Assembly: GCA_964566175.1 (NCBI GenBank)
Contig: CAZMHU010000022.1
Location: 1 to 27,960 of the forward strand
Source of the DNA: SIG589 sp964566175
GTDB lineage: Bacteria; Bacillota; Clostridia; Oscillospirales; Acutalibacteraceae
Direction: 5' to 3'
Length of the DNA stretch: 27,960 nt
The position numbers were made by a program, and so were the translations under genes. How positions within the stretch are numbered: the stretch's first letter is position 1; each line of letters opens with the position of its first letter. The notes below the pieces were generated by a model. The model worked only from the letters and a program-made list of their open reading frames with translations, did not search any database and was not told where the DNA came from. Below, in pieces: positions 16,846-24,020 of this stretch.

Positions 16846-17207
16846 TGGAAACACGTAATCTCACCTGTATCGTATGCCCTATGGGATGTTCGCTTTGTGT
16901 CACTCTTGACGGAAAGGAAGTTGTAAAGGTTGAGGGTAACACCTGTCCTCGTGGCGCAAAATATGCCGTCGCCGAGTGCACCGCACCCGTTCGCACACTG
17001 ACAACTACCGTTAAAACAAGCAAGTCGTTTGTTATGTTGCCGGTTAAATCCGCCGCCGCATTACCGAAAGAAAAAGTGCTTGACTGTATGACAGAGATAA
17101 ACAAGGTAACAGCGCTCTTGCCTATTAAACTCGGTGATGTTATAATATCAAATATATGCGGCACCGGTATTGACATCGTTGCGGCAAAAAATATTGAGGA
17201 AGTGTAA
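16845..17207 (+). CDS. DUF1667 protein, predicted Fe-S carrier of the glp cluster
   Basis: A 120-residue protein of the DUF1667 family. Cysteines C8, C11, C15 and C34 (TCIVCPMGCS, then NTCPRG) form the CX2CX3C-X18-C pattern of a [4Fe-4S] site like that at the start of molybdopterin oxidoreductases; C18 is extra. The TAPVRTLTTTVK and LPVKSA stretches are the family's second conserved block. Such genes usually sit next to the two flavoproteins found here, which suggests a three-subunit complex. Translation is coupled through a TAATG overlap, with AAGGAGG upstream. Confidence 0.9.
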   Translation: METRNLTCIVCPMGCSLCVTLDGKEVVKVEGNTCPRGAKYAVAECTAPVRTLTTTVKTSKSFVMLPVKSAAALPKEKVLDCMTEINKVTALLPIKLGDVIISNICGTGIDIVAAKNIEEV

Positions 17208-17211
17208 AGGT

Positions 17212-17751
17212 ATGAGCATTTTCGGCAACGGCATTATCGCCGCCATTCGCACACAAGAGGAATTTTCCGCCGCCGTTAACAGCAGTGTAACCTGCATTTT
17301 TATGCTTAGCGCAAACATTCTCACAATAAACGAAAACTTAAAGCGCGCCCACGATGCGGGCAAAAAAGTTTTTGTCCACGTTGATATTTCGGAGGGCATC
17401 GGCCGCGATACAGCCGGCGTTGCATATCTCCATTCAATCGGCGTTGACGGCATTATAAGTACCCGTACGGGAATTATCAGAGCCGCAAAGGAATTATCTC
17501 TTCCCTCGGTTCAGCGCGTGTTTGCCATAGACTCACAGGCTACCCACACCTCGGCAGGCGCGCTCGGCGCACACCGTCCGTCATATTTGGAGATTATGCC
17601 GGGCGTTATTCCGAAAGTTATAAAACGCTTTGCCGAAAGCACTGATATTCCGATAATCGCAGGCGGACTTATAGAAACAAAGGAAGAAATCGCCGCCGCA
17701 AAACAGAGCGGCGCAGTTGCGGTATCAACCGCCGACAGCACACTTTGGTAA
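17212..17751 (+). CDS. glpP: Glycerol-3-phosphate-responsive antiterminator GlpP
   Basis: A 179-residue cytosolic TIM-barrel-like regulator (G3P_antiterm family). Conserved stretches are present in order: IIAAIR, KKVFVHVDISEGIGRD, GIISTRTGIIRAAK, QRVFAIDSQA, YLEIMPGVIPKVI, IPIIAGGLIETKEE, and GAVAVSTADSTLW at the end. In Bacillus, GlpP binds glycerol-3-phosphate and then leader RNA of glpD and glpFK, allowing read-through. As the last gene of the operon whose leader carries a terminator, it likely controls its own expression. I chose ATG 17212, with GAGGA upstream inside the end of the previous gene. No glpK or glpF is in the window. Confidence 0.93.
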   Translation: MSIFGNGIIAAIRTQEEFSAAVNSSVTCIFMLSANILTINENLKRAHDAGKKVFVHVDISEGIGRDTAGVAYLHSIGVDGIISTRTGIIRAAKELSLPSVQRVFAIDSQATHTSAGALGAHRPSYLEIMPGVIPKVIKRFAESTDIPIIAGGLIETKEEIAAAKQSGAVAVSTADSTLW

Positions 17752-17755
17752 AAAT

Positions 17756-17798
17756 AAAAACCTGTTACGAACACAAAACGGTTTCGTAACAGGTTTTT
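17756..17798. terminator. Bidirectional terminator between glpP and guaB
   Basis: A 16-bp perfect stem (17756-17771 with 17783-17798) with an 11-base loop. It ends in a run of T on + and begins with a run of A that gives the U tract on -. Confidence 0.92.
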
Positions 17799-17815
17799 TA
17801 CATTTATATTATTTT

Positions 17816-19321
17816 TTACTTTCCTTCAACCGAAGAATCCTTGCGGATAACATCGTGTGCGCCGCCCTCAACAATGCTGACAGCGGAAACCAAGGTGATT
17901 TTTGCCTTTTCCTGAAGTTCGGGTATTGTCAAAGCACCGCAGTTGCACATCGTGGATTTAACCTTGCTGAGTGACAACTGAACGTTATCTTTGAGCGTAC
18001 CGGCATAAGGAACGTAGGAGTCGACGCCCTCTTCAAACGACAACTTCTTATCGCCACCGAGGTCATAACGTTGCCAGTTGCGTGCACGGTTTGAACCCTC
18101 GCCCCAATACTCCTTAACATAACTTCCGTTAATGTTAATCTTATTTGTCGGGCTTTCGTCAAATCTCGCAAAATAACGTCCGAGCATTAAGAAGTCCGCA
18201 CCCATTGCAAGTGCAAGGGTCATATGATGGTCGTAAACTATACCGCCGTCGGAGCAAACCGGAATATAAACGCCGGTCTTTTCAAAATATTCGTCACGGG
18301 CGGCACAAACATCTATCAATGCGGTTGCCTGTCCGCGGCCGATACCCTTCGTTTCACGTGTTATACAAATCGAACCGCCGCCGATGCCAACCTTTATGAA
18401 ATCTGCTCCGCACTCGGCAAGGAACATAAATCCGTCACGGTCAACAACGTTACCTGCGCCGATTTTAACACTGTCGCCGTAGTTCTCGCGAACAAACTCA
18501 ATAGTGCGCTTCTGCCATTCGGAATATCCCTCTGAAGAATCAATACAGAGAACATCAGCACCAGCGTTTATCAAAGCGGGAATACGCTCGGCATAGTCGC
18601 GGGTGTTAATTCCGGCACCGACAACATAACGCTTGTGGCTGTCGAGAAGTTCGTTGGGGTTTTCCTTGTGAAAATCATAGTCCTTGCGGAAAACCATATA
18701 TTTTAAATTATGCTCGCGGTCAACAACCGGCAGAGAATTTAACTTATGCTCCCAAATTATATCGTTTGCGGCTTTGAGAGTGATATCGTCATAGGCATAA
18801 ATAAGTGACTCAAACGGAGTCATAAAATCGGCTACCTTTTCGTCGCCTGTCATACGGCTGACACGGTAATCGCGTCCGGTAACAATACCGAGAAGTTTGC
18901 CGTCGCTTTTGCCGTTATCGGTTACGGCTATTGTAGAATGTCCGGTACTCTCTTTGAGAGCCAAAACCTCGGCAAGAGTCTGATCAGGACGGATATTGGA
19001 ATCGCTGACAACAAAGCCTGCCTTAAACCCCTTAACGCGTGCTACCATTGCCGCCTCGTCTTCGATAGACTGCGAACCGTAGATAAAGGAAACGCCGCCC
19101 TCACGTGCGAGAGCAACAGCCAAACGTTCGCCCGATACCGACTGCATTATGGCAGATACAAGCGGAACATTCAGCGTTATTGCCGGTTCCTCACCTTTTT
19201 TGTACTTTACAAGAGGTGTTTTAAGAGAAACATTTGAAGGAATACAATCCGCCGATGAATAACCCGGCACCAACAAATATTCGTTAAACGTATGTGCCGC
19301 TTCCTTGTAATAATATGCCAT
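17816..19321 (-). CDS. guaB: IMP dehydrogenase, variant clade
   Basis: Oxidises IMP to XMP with NAD+, the committed step to guanine nucleotides. The 501 residues form a TIM barrel interrupted by a CBS pair (about 103-225). The catalytic Cys is C319 in GGGSICITR (usually GPGSICTTR). The flap carries the Arg-Tyr pair at 418-419 (NWQRYD), which marks IMPDH rather than GMP reductase, and the EEGVDSYVPY stretch follows. The loop GIGRGQATA, the insertion GRYFARFDESPTNK and a late MCNCGAL motif differ from GuaB of E. coli and Bacillus. I recall the same form in many gut Firmicutes. AAGGAG precedes the start. Confidence 0.93.
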   Translation of the reverse strand: MAYYYKEAAHTFNEYLLVPGYSSADCIPSNVSLKTPLVKYKKGEEPAITLNVPLVSAIMQSVSGERLAVALAREGGVSFIYGSQSIEDEAAMVARVKGFKAGFVVSDSNIRPDQTLAEVLALKESTGHSTIAVTDNGKSDGKLLGIVTGRDYRVSRMTGDEKVADFMTPFESLIYAYDDITLKAANDIIWEHKLNSLPVVDREHNLKYMVFRKDYDFHKENPNELLDSHKRYVVGAGINTRDYAERIPALINAGADVLCIDSSEGYSEWQKRTIEFVRENYGDSVKIGAGNVVDRDGFMFLAECGADFIKVGIGGGSICITRETKGIGRGQATALIDVCAARDEYFEKTGVYIPVCSDGGIVYDHHMTLALAMGADFLMLGRYFARFDESPTNKININGSYVKEYWGEGSNRARNWQRYDLGGDKKLSFEEGVDSYVPYAGTLKDNVQLSLSKVKSTMCNCGALTIPELQEKAKITLVSAVSIVEGGAHDVIRKDSSVEGK

Positions 19322-19367
19322 AATACCAAACTCCTTTTTAATATAATGCTTTGCTTATTTATACCAC

Positions 19368-19399
19368 ACCCGACAGCGACAAAAACGTCCCTGTCGGGT
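19368..19399 (-). other. Stem-loop at the 5' end of the guaB transcript
   Basis: A 9-bp arm (19368-19376 with 19391-19399) continues through one mismatch into three more pairs around a 6-base loop. It begins within a few bases of the predicted transcription start near 19403. No U tract follows, so it is not a terminator on -. It may protect the RNA end or be an operator in DNA. Confidence 0.5.
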
Positions 19400-19409
19400 A
19401 TTAGAAATT

Positions 19410-19437
19410 ATTATACCACAAAAAATTTTTAAGTCAA
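19410..19437 (-). promoter_or_regulatory. Sigma-A promoter of guaB
   Basis: On - the boxes are TTGACT (19437-19432) and TATAAT (19415-19410), with 16 bases between. A related TGTGGTATAA string recurs about 50 bases downstream and could be a second -10 region. Confidence 0.75.
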
Positions 19438-19471
19438 CCAAAAAAACGGAATATTCGCGTATTTATGGGGA

Positions 19472-19488
19472 GAAAACGCCGTTTTCGG
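19472..19488 (-). terminator. Weak terminator candidate after the iron-sulfur flavodoxin gene
   Basis: On -, GCCG-AAAA-CGGC is followed by GTTTTC directly after the stop codon. Four pairs are few, so this is tentative. Confidence 0.3.
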
Positions 19489-19494
19489 CAAAAA

Positions 19495-20031
19495 TCATAC
19501 ATTCTTGCCCATATTATAGGCTTCACCCATAGCATTCTTCGCGTTAATCTCGCCTTTTTCATATACGCCCATACCGTAGATAACGCCCATCTCTTTTGCA
19601 CCGTCGACGCAGTCGGCATAACCCCTGAAACAGGCAAGGGTAGTTTCGGCAGCGGCATTTTCACCGTCCGCGGCTGTGACAATGTAGTATAGTTCTTTAT
19701 TCTTAACCTCTATCCAGCGGGCAACACTGCGGTCGATAACCGCTTTGAGTTGTGCGCTTATCGAATAAAAATACACAGGGCTTGCAAGTACCAAAACATC
19801 GCAGTCAATCATCTTTTGCAAAACGTCCGCCATACCGTCTTTTATCACGCAAACACCACCATTTCGGCAAGCGTAGCAGGCACGACAGGGAGCAATATTG
19901 CTGTCGGCAACGCGTATTTTCTCAACCGAGTGTCCCGCATCGACAGCACCTCTGGCAAACTCATCACAAAGCGTATCGGAATTACCGCCTTTACGCGGAC
20001 TTCCCGAAAGCATTAAAACTTTTTTACTCAT
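19495..20031 (-). CDS. Iron-sulfur flavoprotein (flavodoxin-fold NADPH-dependent FMN reductase family)
   Basis: A 178-residue cytosolic flavodoxin-fold protein. The FMN phosphate loop is SGSPRKGGNS (9-18). Cysteines C49, C52, C55 and C61 form CX2CX2CX5C, the compact cysteine motif of the Isf iron-sulfur flavoproteins of anaerobes. ASPVYFYSISAQLKAVIDR is the second flavin-binding block. It likely carries FMN and a [4Fe-4S] cluster and moves electrons or reduces small oxidants. I chose ATG 20031 after GGTGAG; a longer frame upstream would overlap the aldo/keto reductase. It lies seven bases after that gene, as a pair. Confidence 0.9.
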   Translation of the reverse strand: MSKKVLMLSGSPRKGGNSDTLCDEFARGAVDAGHSVEKIRVADSNIAPCRACYACRNGGVCVIKDGMADVLQKMIDCDVLVLASPVYFYSISAQLKAVIDRSVARWIEVKNKELYYIVTAADGENAAAETTLACFRGYADCVDGAKEMGVIYGMGVYEKGEINAKNAMGEAYNMGKNV

Positions 20032-20038
20032 AATAATC

Positions 20039-20926
20039 TCACCAATTTTTATTTTCTTTTTTACAATCGTTGTTTTTTCTGCGTTCCTCAACCATTTTAA
20101 CAAACCATTCGGTCATTGCGGGGTCGGTGTGCGAGAAAAACGAACTTTGCCTTTTATCAAGCGACGCTATCACGCTCATATCATCGTCTGTCAATGCAAA
20201 ATCGAAAACATTAAAGTTTTCCGTCATTCGCTCAATATGTATAGATTTCGGAATAACGACAATACCGCGCTGAATATGCCAACGAAGTATAACCTGCGCT
20301 ATGCTCTTGCCGTATTTATCGGCGATACTCCTCAGTTCGGGCAGATTAAACATATCTCCCCTACCCTCGCCGAACGGTGCCCAAGCCTCAAGCTGTACGC
20401 CGTATTTATCGTGCCAAATTTTGCTTTCTACCTGTTGATGGTGCGGGTGTATCTCAATCTGGTTTACCATCGGTTTAATACGTGCAAACGAAGCAATATC
20501 AACCATTCTGTCGGGATAGAAATTCGAAATACCGATAGCACGCAGTCTGCCCTCATCATATAGGTCTTCAAGCGCTCTGTATGCACCGTAAACATCGCTG
20601 AACGGTTGGTGCAAAAGACAGAGATCCAAATAATCCACGCCGAGTTTTTTCATTGACTCCAGCACAGACGCTTTGGCATTTTCATAACCGTAATGTTCAA
20701 TCCACACCTTTGTTGTTATAAAAAGTTCATTTCTCGGAATACCGCTTTTTTTAACGGCTCTTCCAACCTCTTCCTCATTAAAATAAGACTGAGCGGTATC
20801 AATCGAGCGGTAACCGACACTCAGTGCGTCCGCCACGCAGCGTTCACACTCGTCCTTGCTCACCTGATAAACGCCATACCCGAGAACAGGCATTTTAACA
20901 CCGTTATACAAAGTTACATATTTCAT
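20039..20926 (-). CDS. Aldo/keto reductase
   Basis: A 295-residue (alpha/beta)8 NADPH-dependent oxidoreductase. The catalytic tetrad is complete: D43, Y48, K73 and H106. The family signatures GYRSIDTAQSYFNEE, LGVDYLDLCLLHQP and VVIPKSIHIERMTENF are present. The substrate cannot be read. I chose the ATG ending at 20926, nine bases after GGAGA; an in-frame GTG nine bases upstream directly abuts that site. It shares a transcript with the iron-sulfur flavoprotein, suggesting that both act in reduction of the same kind of compound or in redox stress. Confidence 0.94.
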   Translation of the reverse strand: MKYVTLYNGVKMPVLGYGVYQVSKDECERCVADALSVGYRSIDTAQSYFNEEEVGRAVKKSGIPRNELFITTKVWIEHYGYENAKASVLESMKKLGVDYLDLCLLHQPFSDVYGAYRALEDLYDEGRLRAIGISNFYPDRMVDIASFARIKPMVNQIEIHPHHQQVESKIWHDKYGVQLEAWAPFGEGRGDMFNLPELRSIADKYGKSIAQVILRWHIQRGIVVIPKSIHIERMTENFNVFDFALTDDDMSVIASLDKRQSSFFSHTDPAMTEWFVKMVEERRKNNDCKKENKNW

Positions 20927-20978
20927 AATTTTCACTCTCCGTTCAAATCAGTCAAAATGCAAATGGAATTGTGATTTA

Positions 20979-21007
20979 AATATAACACTTTTTCACATAT
21001 TTTTCAA
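20979..21007 (-). promoter_or_regulatory. Sigma-A promoter of the aldo/keto reductase pair
   Basis: On - the boxes are TTGAAA (21007-21002) and TATATT (20984-20979), with 17 bases between. Confidence 0.65.
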
Positions 21008-21040
21008 GTATAAGACTGCAAAAATCGAAAGTTATAAACA

Positions 21041-21071
21041 AAAAACACACCCCGAAAACGAGTGTTTCGGA
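21041..21071 (-). terminator. Terminator candidate after spoVAD
   Basis: On -, CCGAAA and TTTCGG pair over a short loop about 25 bases past the stop codon, followed by GGGTGTGTTTTTTG. The stem is short but the U tract is good. Confidence 0.5.
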
Positions 21072-21094
21072 ATGCGTTTCGATATCTATAATAA

Positions 21095-22105
21095 TTATAA
21101 CGCACTGCTAATATTAAGCAGATGTGCAATGGCGGGTATACTCTCACCTTGTTGGGTCGAGGTGGGTGATAAAAGCGCTCCCGTTGCACAAAAGAGGACA
21201 TTTTTCAGCCTGCCGTCACGAAGTCGGTTTAAAATATATGAGCAAAGCACGCTCGCACAGCATCCGCAACCCGAACCGCCGGCGTGAACATCCTGTCTGT
21301 CACGGTCAAATATCATAAGGCCGCAATCGTTGTGAACCGACGAAATATCTACACCGTCACGCAGAAAAAGTTCCCTCAAAAGCGAAGACCCGACAAACCC
21401 CAAGTCGCCCGTATATATCGCATCATAATCGTTCGGCGCAGTGCCGCTGTCGTTTAAATAGGTGCATATGGTGTCATATGCGGCAGGGGCCATTGCCGCA
21501 CCCATATTATTAGCGTCGGTGACGCCCAAATCCTGTATTGTTCCGACGGTTGCCGCAGTTATATACGGCATATTTTCCGTTCTGCACAGCACTGCCGCAC
21601 CGCTTCCCGTAACCGTCCACTGTGCCGTCGGTGAACGTTGCGCGCCGTATTCAAGCGGATAGCGATATTGTCTTTCGGCAGAACAAAAATGCGAAGAGGT
21701 TACCGCCGCCGCATAGGTTGCCGTGCCGCTGTCAACATACAGAGCCGCATTGAGTAGTCCCAGTGCCATAGTGGAACAAGCACCGTACAGCCCGACAAAC
21801 GGCACCGACAAATCTTTAAGTCCGAAACTGCTGCCGATGCACTGATTAAGCAAATCTCCCGCAAACACACAGTCAAGTTCGTTTGGTGTTATTTGCGACT
21901 TTTTAAGTGCCGCTATGAGCGCCAACCGTTGAAGTTGACTTTCCGCCTGTTCAAATGTTTTTTGTCCGAATTTATCATCATTTCCGCTGCTGTCAAATTC
22001 CTTTGCCAGCGGACCTTCACCCTCTTTTTTTCCGACTATGGATGCAAATCCGTTGAATGACGGTCGATTTTCGAAAAATATTGTTTTGTTGCAACGTCTT
22101 GCCAT
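21095..22105 (-). CDS. spoVAD: Stage V sporulation protein AD (SpoVAD)
   Basis: A 336-residue thiolase-like protein that binds dipicolinic acid and is needed for its uptake into the forespore. The N-terminus (FFENRPSFNGFASIVGKKEGEGPL) is typical. The Cys of the thiolase fold is C110 in LYGACSTMALGL, and later blocks are SSHFCSAERQYRYPLEYG, DLGVTDANNMGAAMAPAA and the Gly/Cys-rich HAGGSGCGCCASVLCSYI. AAAAGGGGGA precedes the start. It is normally sandwiched between spoVAC and spoVAE; here neither is adjacent, and the gene has its own sigma-G-like promoter. Confidence 0.96.
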   Translation of the reverse strand: MARRCNKTIFFENRPSFNGFASIVGKKEGEGPLAKEFDSSGNDDKFGQKTFEQAESQLQRLALIAALKKSQITPNELDCVFAGDLLNQCIGSSFGLKDLSVPFVGLYGACSTMALGLLNAALYVDSGTATYAAAVTSSHFCSAERQYRYPLEYGAQRSPTAQWTVTGSGAAVLCRTENMPYITAATVGTIQDLGVTDANNMGAAMAPAAYDTICTYLNDSGTAPNDYDAIYTGDLGFVGSSLLRELFLRDGVDISSVHNDCGLMIFDRDRQDVHAGGSGCGCCASVLCSYILNRLRDGRLKNVLFCATGALLSPTSTQQGESIPAIAHLLNISSAL

Positions 22106-22123
22106 AAAAATCCCCCTTTTTCT

Positions 22124-22153
22124 TAATATTCGCTTTGTTTTGCAAAATTATGC
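22124..22153 (-). promoter_or_regulatory. Sigma-G-like forespore promoter of spoVAD
   Basis: On -, GCATA (22153-22149) and AATATTA (22130-22124) are 18 bases apart, 18 bases upstream of the start codon. This fits the forespore sigma-G pattern (G-A/C-ATR, then CATWMTA) except for the first base of the -10 box. No sigma-A promoter of similar quality is seen in this gap. Confidence 0.55.
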
Positions 22154-22232
22154 GAAAAAGAAAAGCAAAGCAGACAACCAGCTGTTGCCGTCAAAACTAA
22201 ATCCGTCACTGTGATTTTCGCTCTTCTGCGCC

Positions 22233-22261
22233 TTGATTTTGCGGCGCTATACGTGTATAAT
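22233..22261 (+). promoter_or_regulatory. Sigma-A promoter of the ABC exporter pair
   Basis: TTGATT (22233-22238) and TATAAT (22256-22261) with 17-base spacing. Confidence 0.75.
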
Positions 22262-22297
22262 GATTTTGGTTTTGAATTTGAATTTGGACGGAATATT

Positions 22298-24019
22298 ATG
22301 AAAAATTTATTACAGTACATCAAACAATACCGCAAAGAAGCAGTGCTCGGCCCTCTTTTCAAGTTGTCCGAAGCGTTGCTTGAACTCTTTGTGCCGCTCG
22401 TCGTCGCGAATATTATCGACAACGGAATAGGAAACGGTGACAAACACCTAATTTACACAAACGGACTTCTTATGATAACGCTGGGTCTTATAGGCTTTGC
22501 GGCGGCGATAACGGCGCAGTATTTTGCCGCAAAGGCGGCTGTTGGCTTTGCCGCTAACCTGCGCACGGCGCTCTACCGCAAGATAAGCGACTGCCGTTAT
22601 ACCGACCTTGACAAATTCGGAACATCTTCCCTAATGACCGTAATGACAAGCGACGTAAACCAACTTCAAACAGGCGTAAATCTCGCACTGCGACTCTTGC
22701 TCCGCTCGCCTTTTATCGTCTGCGGTGCTATGATAATGGCGTTTTCGGTTGATGCTAAGGCGGCATTGATATTTGTAGCAACTATTCCATTGCTCTCGGT
22801 GATAGTTGCCGCCGTTATGAAAATCACCGTTCCGCTTTACAAACTCGCACAACAACGGCTCGGTAAACTTTCCCTCTCAACAAGAGAATCGCTCAAAGGT
22901 GTGCGTGTTATACGCGCTTTCCGAAAGGAGGACGATGAAAAAACCGCGTTTAACCAAACGAACGACAGTTTAACTGCCGTTCAACTCTCGGCAGGCAGAA
23001 TTTCCGCACTTATGAATCCGCTGACGTATATCGTCGTAAATGCGGCAGTTATCGCAATAATATGGGTCGGCGGAAAACGTGTCTATTCGGGCGCACTCTC
23101 CTCCGGTTCGGTAATTGCGCTTTATAATTATATGTCACAGATTTTGGTGGAACTTATAAAACTTGCCACTATGGTAATGACGATAAACAAATCGCTCGCG
23201 TCTGCACAACGCATAAATTCCGTTTTGACGGCGGAAAACTTTTGCGAAAGCAAATCGGACAGTACCCTTTCGCTTGACAAAAGTGCGGCGGTTGAGTTTA
23301 AAAACGTTTCCTTTAAATACGCAGGTGCTGCCGAAGAGTCGCTTTCAAACATAAACATTACCGTCAGCCGCGGCGAGCACATTGGTATTATCGGTGCAAC
23401 CGGTTCGGGAAAAACCACCTTTGTCGGTCTTATTCCGCATTTTTACGGCGCTACCGAGGGTATTGTTGCTGTCAACGGCAGAGATGTCAAGGATTATACG
23501 GATAAAGAACTACGAGAAAAAATCGGTATTGTTCCGCAAAAATCCGTTCTTTTTAAAGATACCGTTCGCAACAACCTGCTTTTCGGCGGGAAAACCGCCA
23601 CAGATCAAGAACTTTTGATTGCCGCCGCTATTGCACAGGCGTCCGACACCGTTGCCGCAAAGGGTGGACTTGACGGTGAAATCGAGCAAAACGGACGCAA
23701 CCTTTCGGGCGGACAGCGGCAACGCCTATGCATTGCGCGTGCCCTTGTCGGCAATCCCGAAATACTCATTCTCGATGACAGCGCTTCGGCTTTGGATTTT
23801 GCAACCGAAGCGGCTTTGAGAAAAGCAATATCTTCCCTTGAACATAACCCAACCGTTTTCACGGTTTCACAGCGCGTGTCATCAGTTATGGGATGTGACC
23901 GAATTATGGTATTTGACGACGGATGTGTTGTCGGCTTGGGAACACACAGTGAACTGCTTGAAAACTGTCCGATATACGCCGATATTTGCGTTTCACAACT
24001 TGACAAGGAGGAAATGTAA
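22298..24019 (+). CDS. ABC exporter half-transporter with degenerate ATP site (subunit 1)
   Basis: A 573-residue fused membrane-ATPase protein: six membrane helices (about 15-310) and a nucleotide-binding domain (about 330-570). Walker A is GATGSGKT (366-373), the Q-loop glutamine is Q414, and the signature is a canonical LSGGQ (469-473). Asp replaces the catalytic Glu after Walker B (D494), and Gln replaces the switch His (Q525 in VSQR). These changes mark the degenerate-site subunit of heterodimeric exporters such as TM287/288 and BmrCD. I chose ATG 22298 because it follows GGACGG and the promoter; the longer frame would start before the promoter -35 box. The partner follows one base after the stop. 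Confidence 0.95.
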   Translation: MKNLLQYIKQYRKEAVLGPLFKLSEALLELFVPLVVANIIDNGIGNGDKHLIYTNGLLMITLGLIGFAAAITAQYFAAKAAVGFAANLRTALYRKISDCRYTDLDKFGTSSLMTVMTSDVNQLQTGVNLALRLLLRSPFIVCGAMIMAFSVDAKAALIFVATIPLLSVIVAAVMKITVPLYKLAQQRLGKLSLSTRESLKGVRVIRAFRKEDDEKTAFNQTNDSLTAVQLSAGRISALMNPLTYIVVNAAVIAIIWVGGKRVYSGALSSGSVIALYNYMSQILVELIKLATMVMTINKSLASAQRINSVLTAENFCESKSDSTLSLDKSAAVEFKNVSFKYAGAAEESLSNINITVSRGEHIGIIGATGSGKTTFVGLIPHFYGATEGIVAVNGRDVKDYTDKELREKIGIVPQKSVLFKDTVRNNLLFGGKTATDQELLIAAAIAQASDTVAAKGGLDGEIEQNGRNLSGGQRQRLCIARALVGNPEILILDDSASALDFATEAALRKAISSLEHNPTVFTVSQRVSSVMGCDRIMVFDDGCVVGLGTHSELLENCPIYADICVSQLDKEEM

Positions 24020-24020
24020 T

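Noticed and set aside
17816..19321. GMP reductase instead of IMP dehydrogenase
   Set aside because: The CBS pair and the Arg-Tyr pair of the flap are both present, which favours IMPDH.
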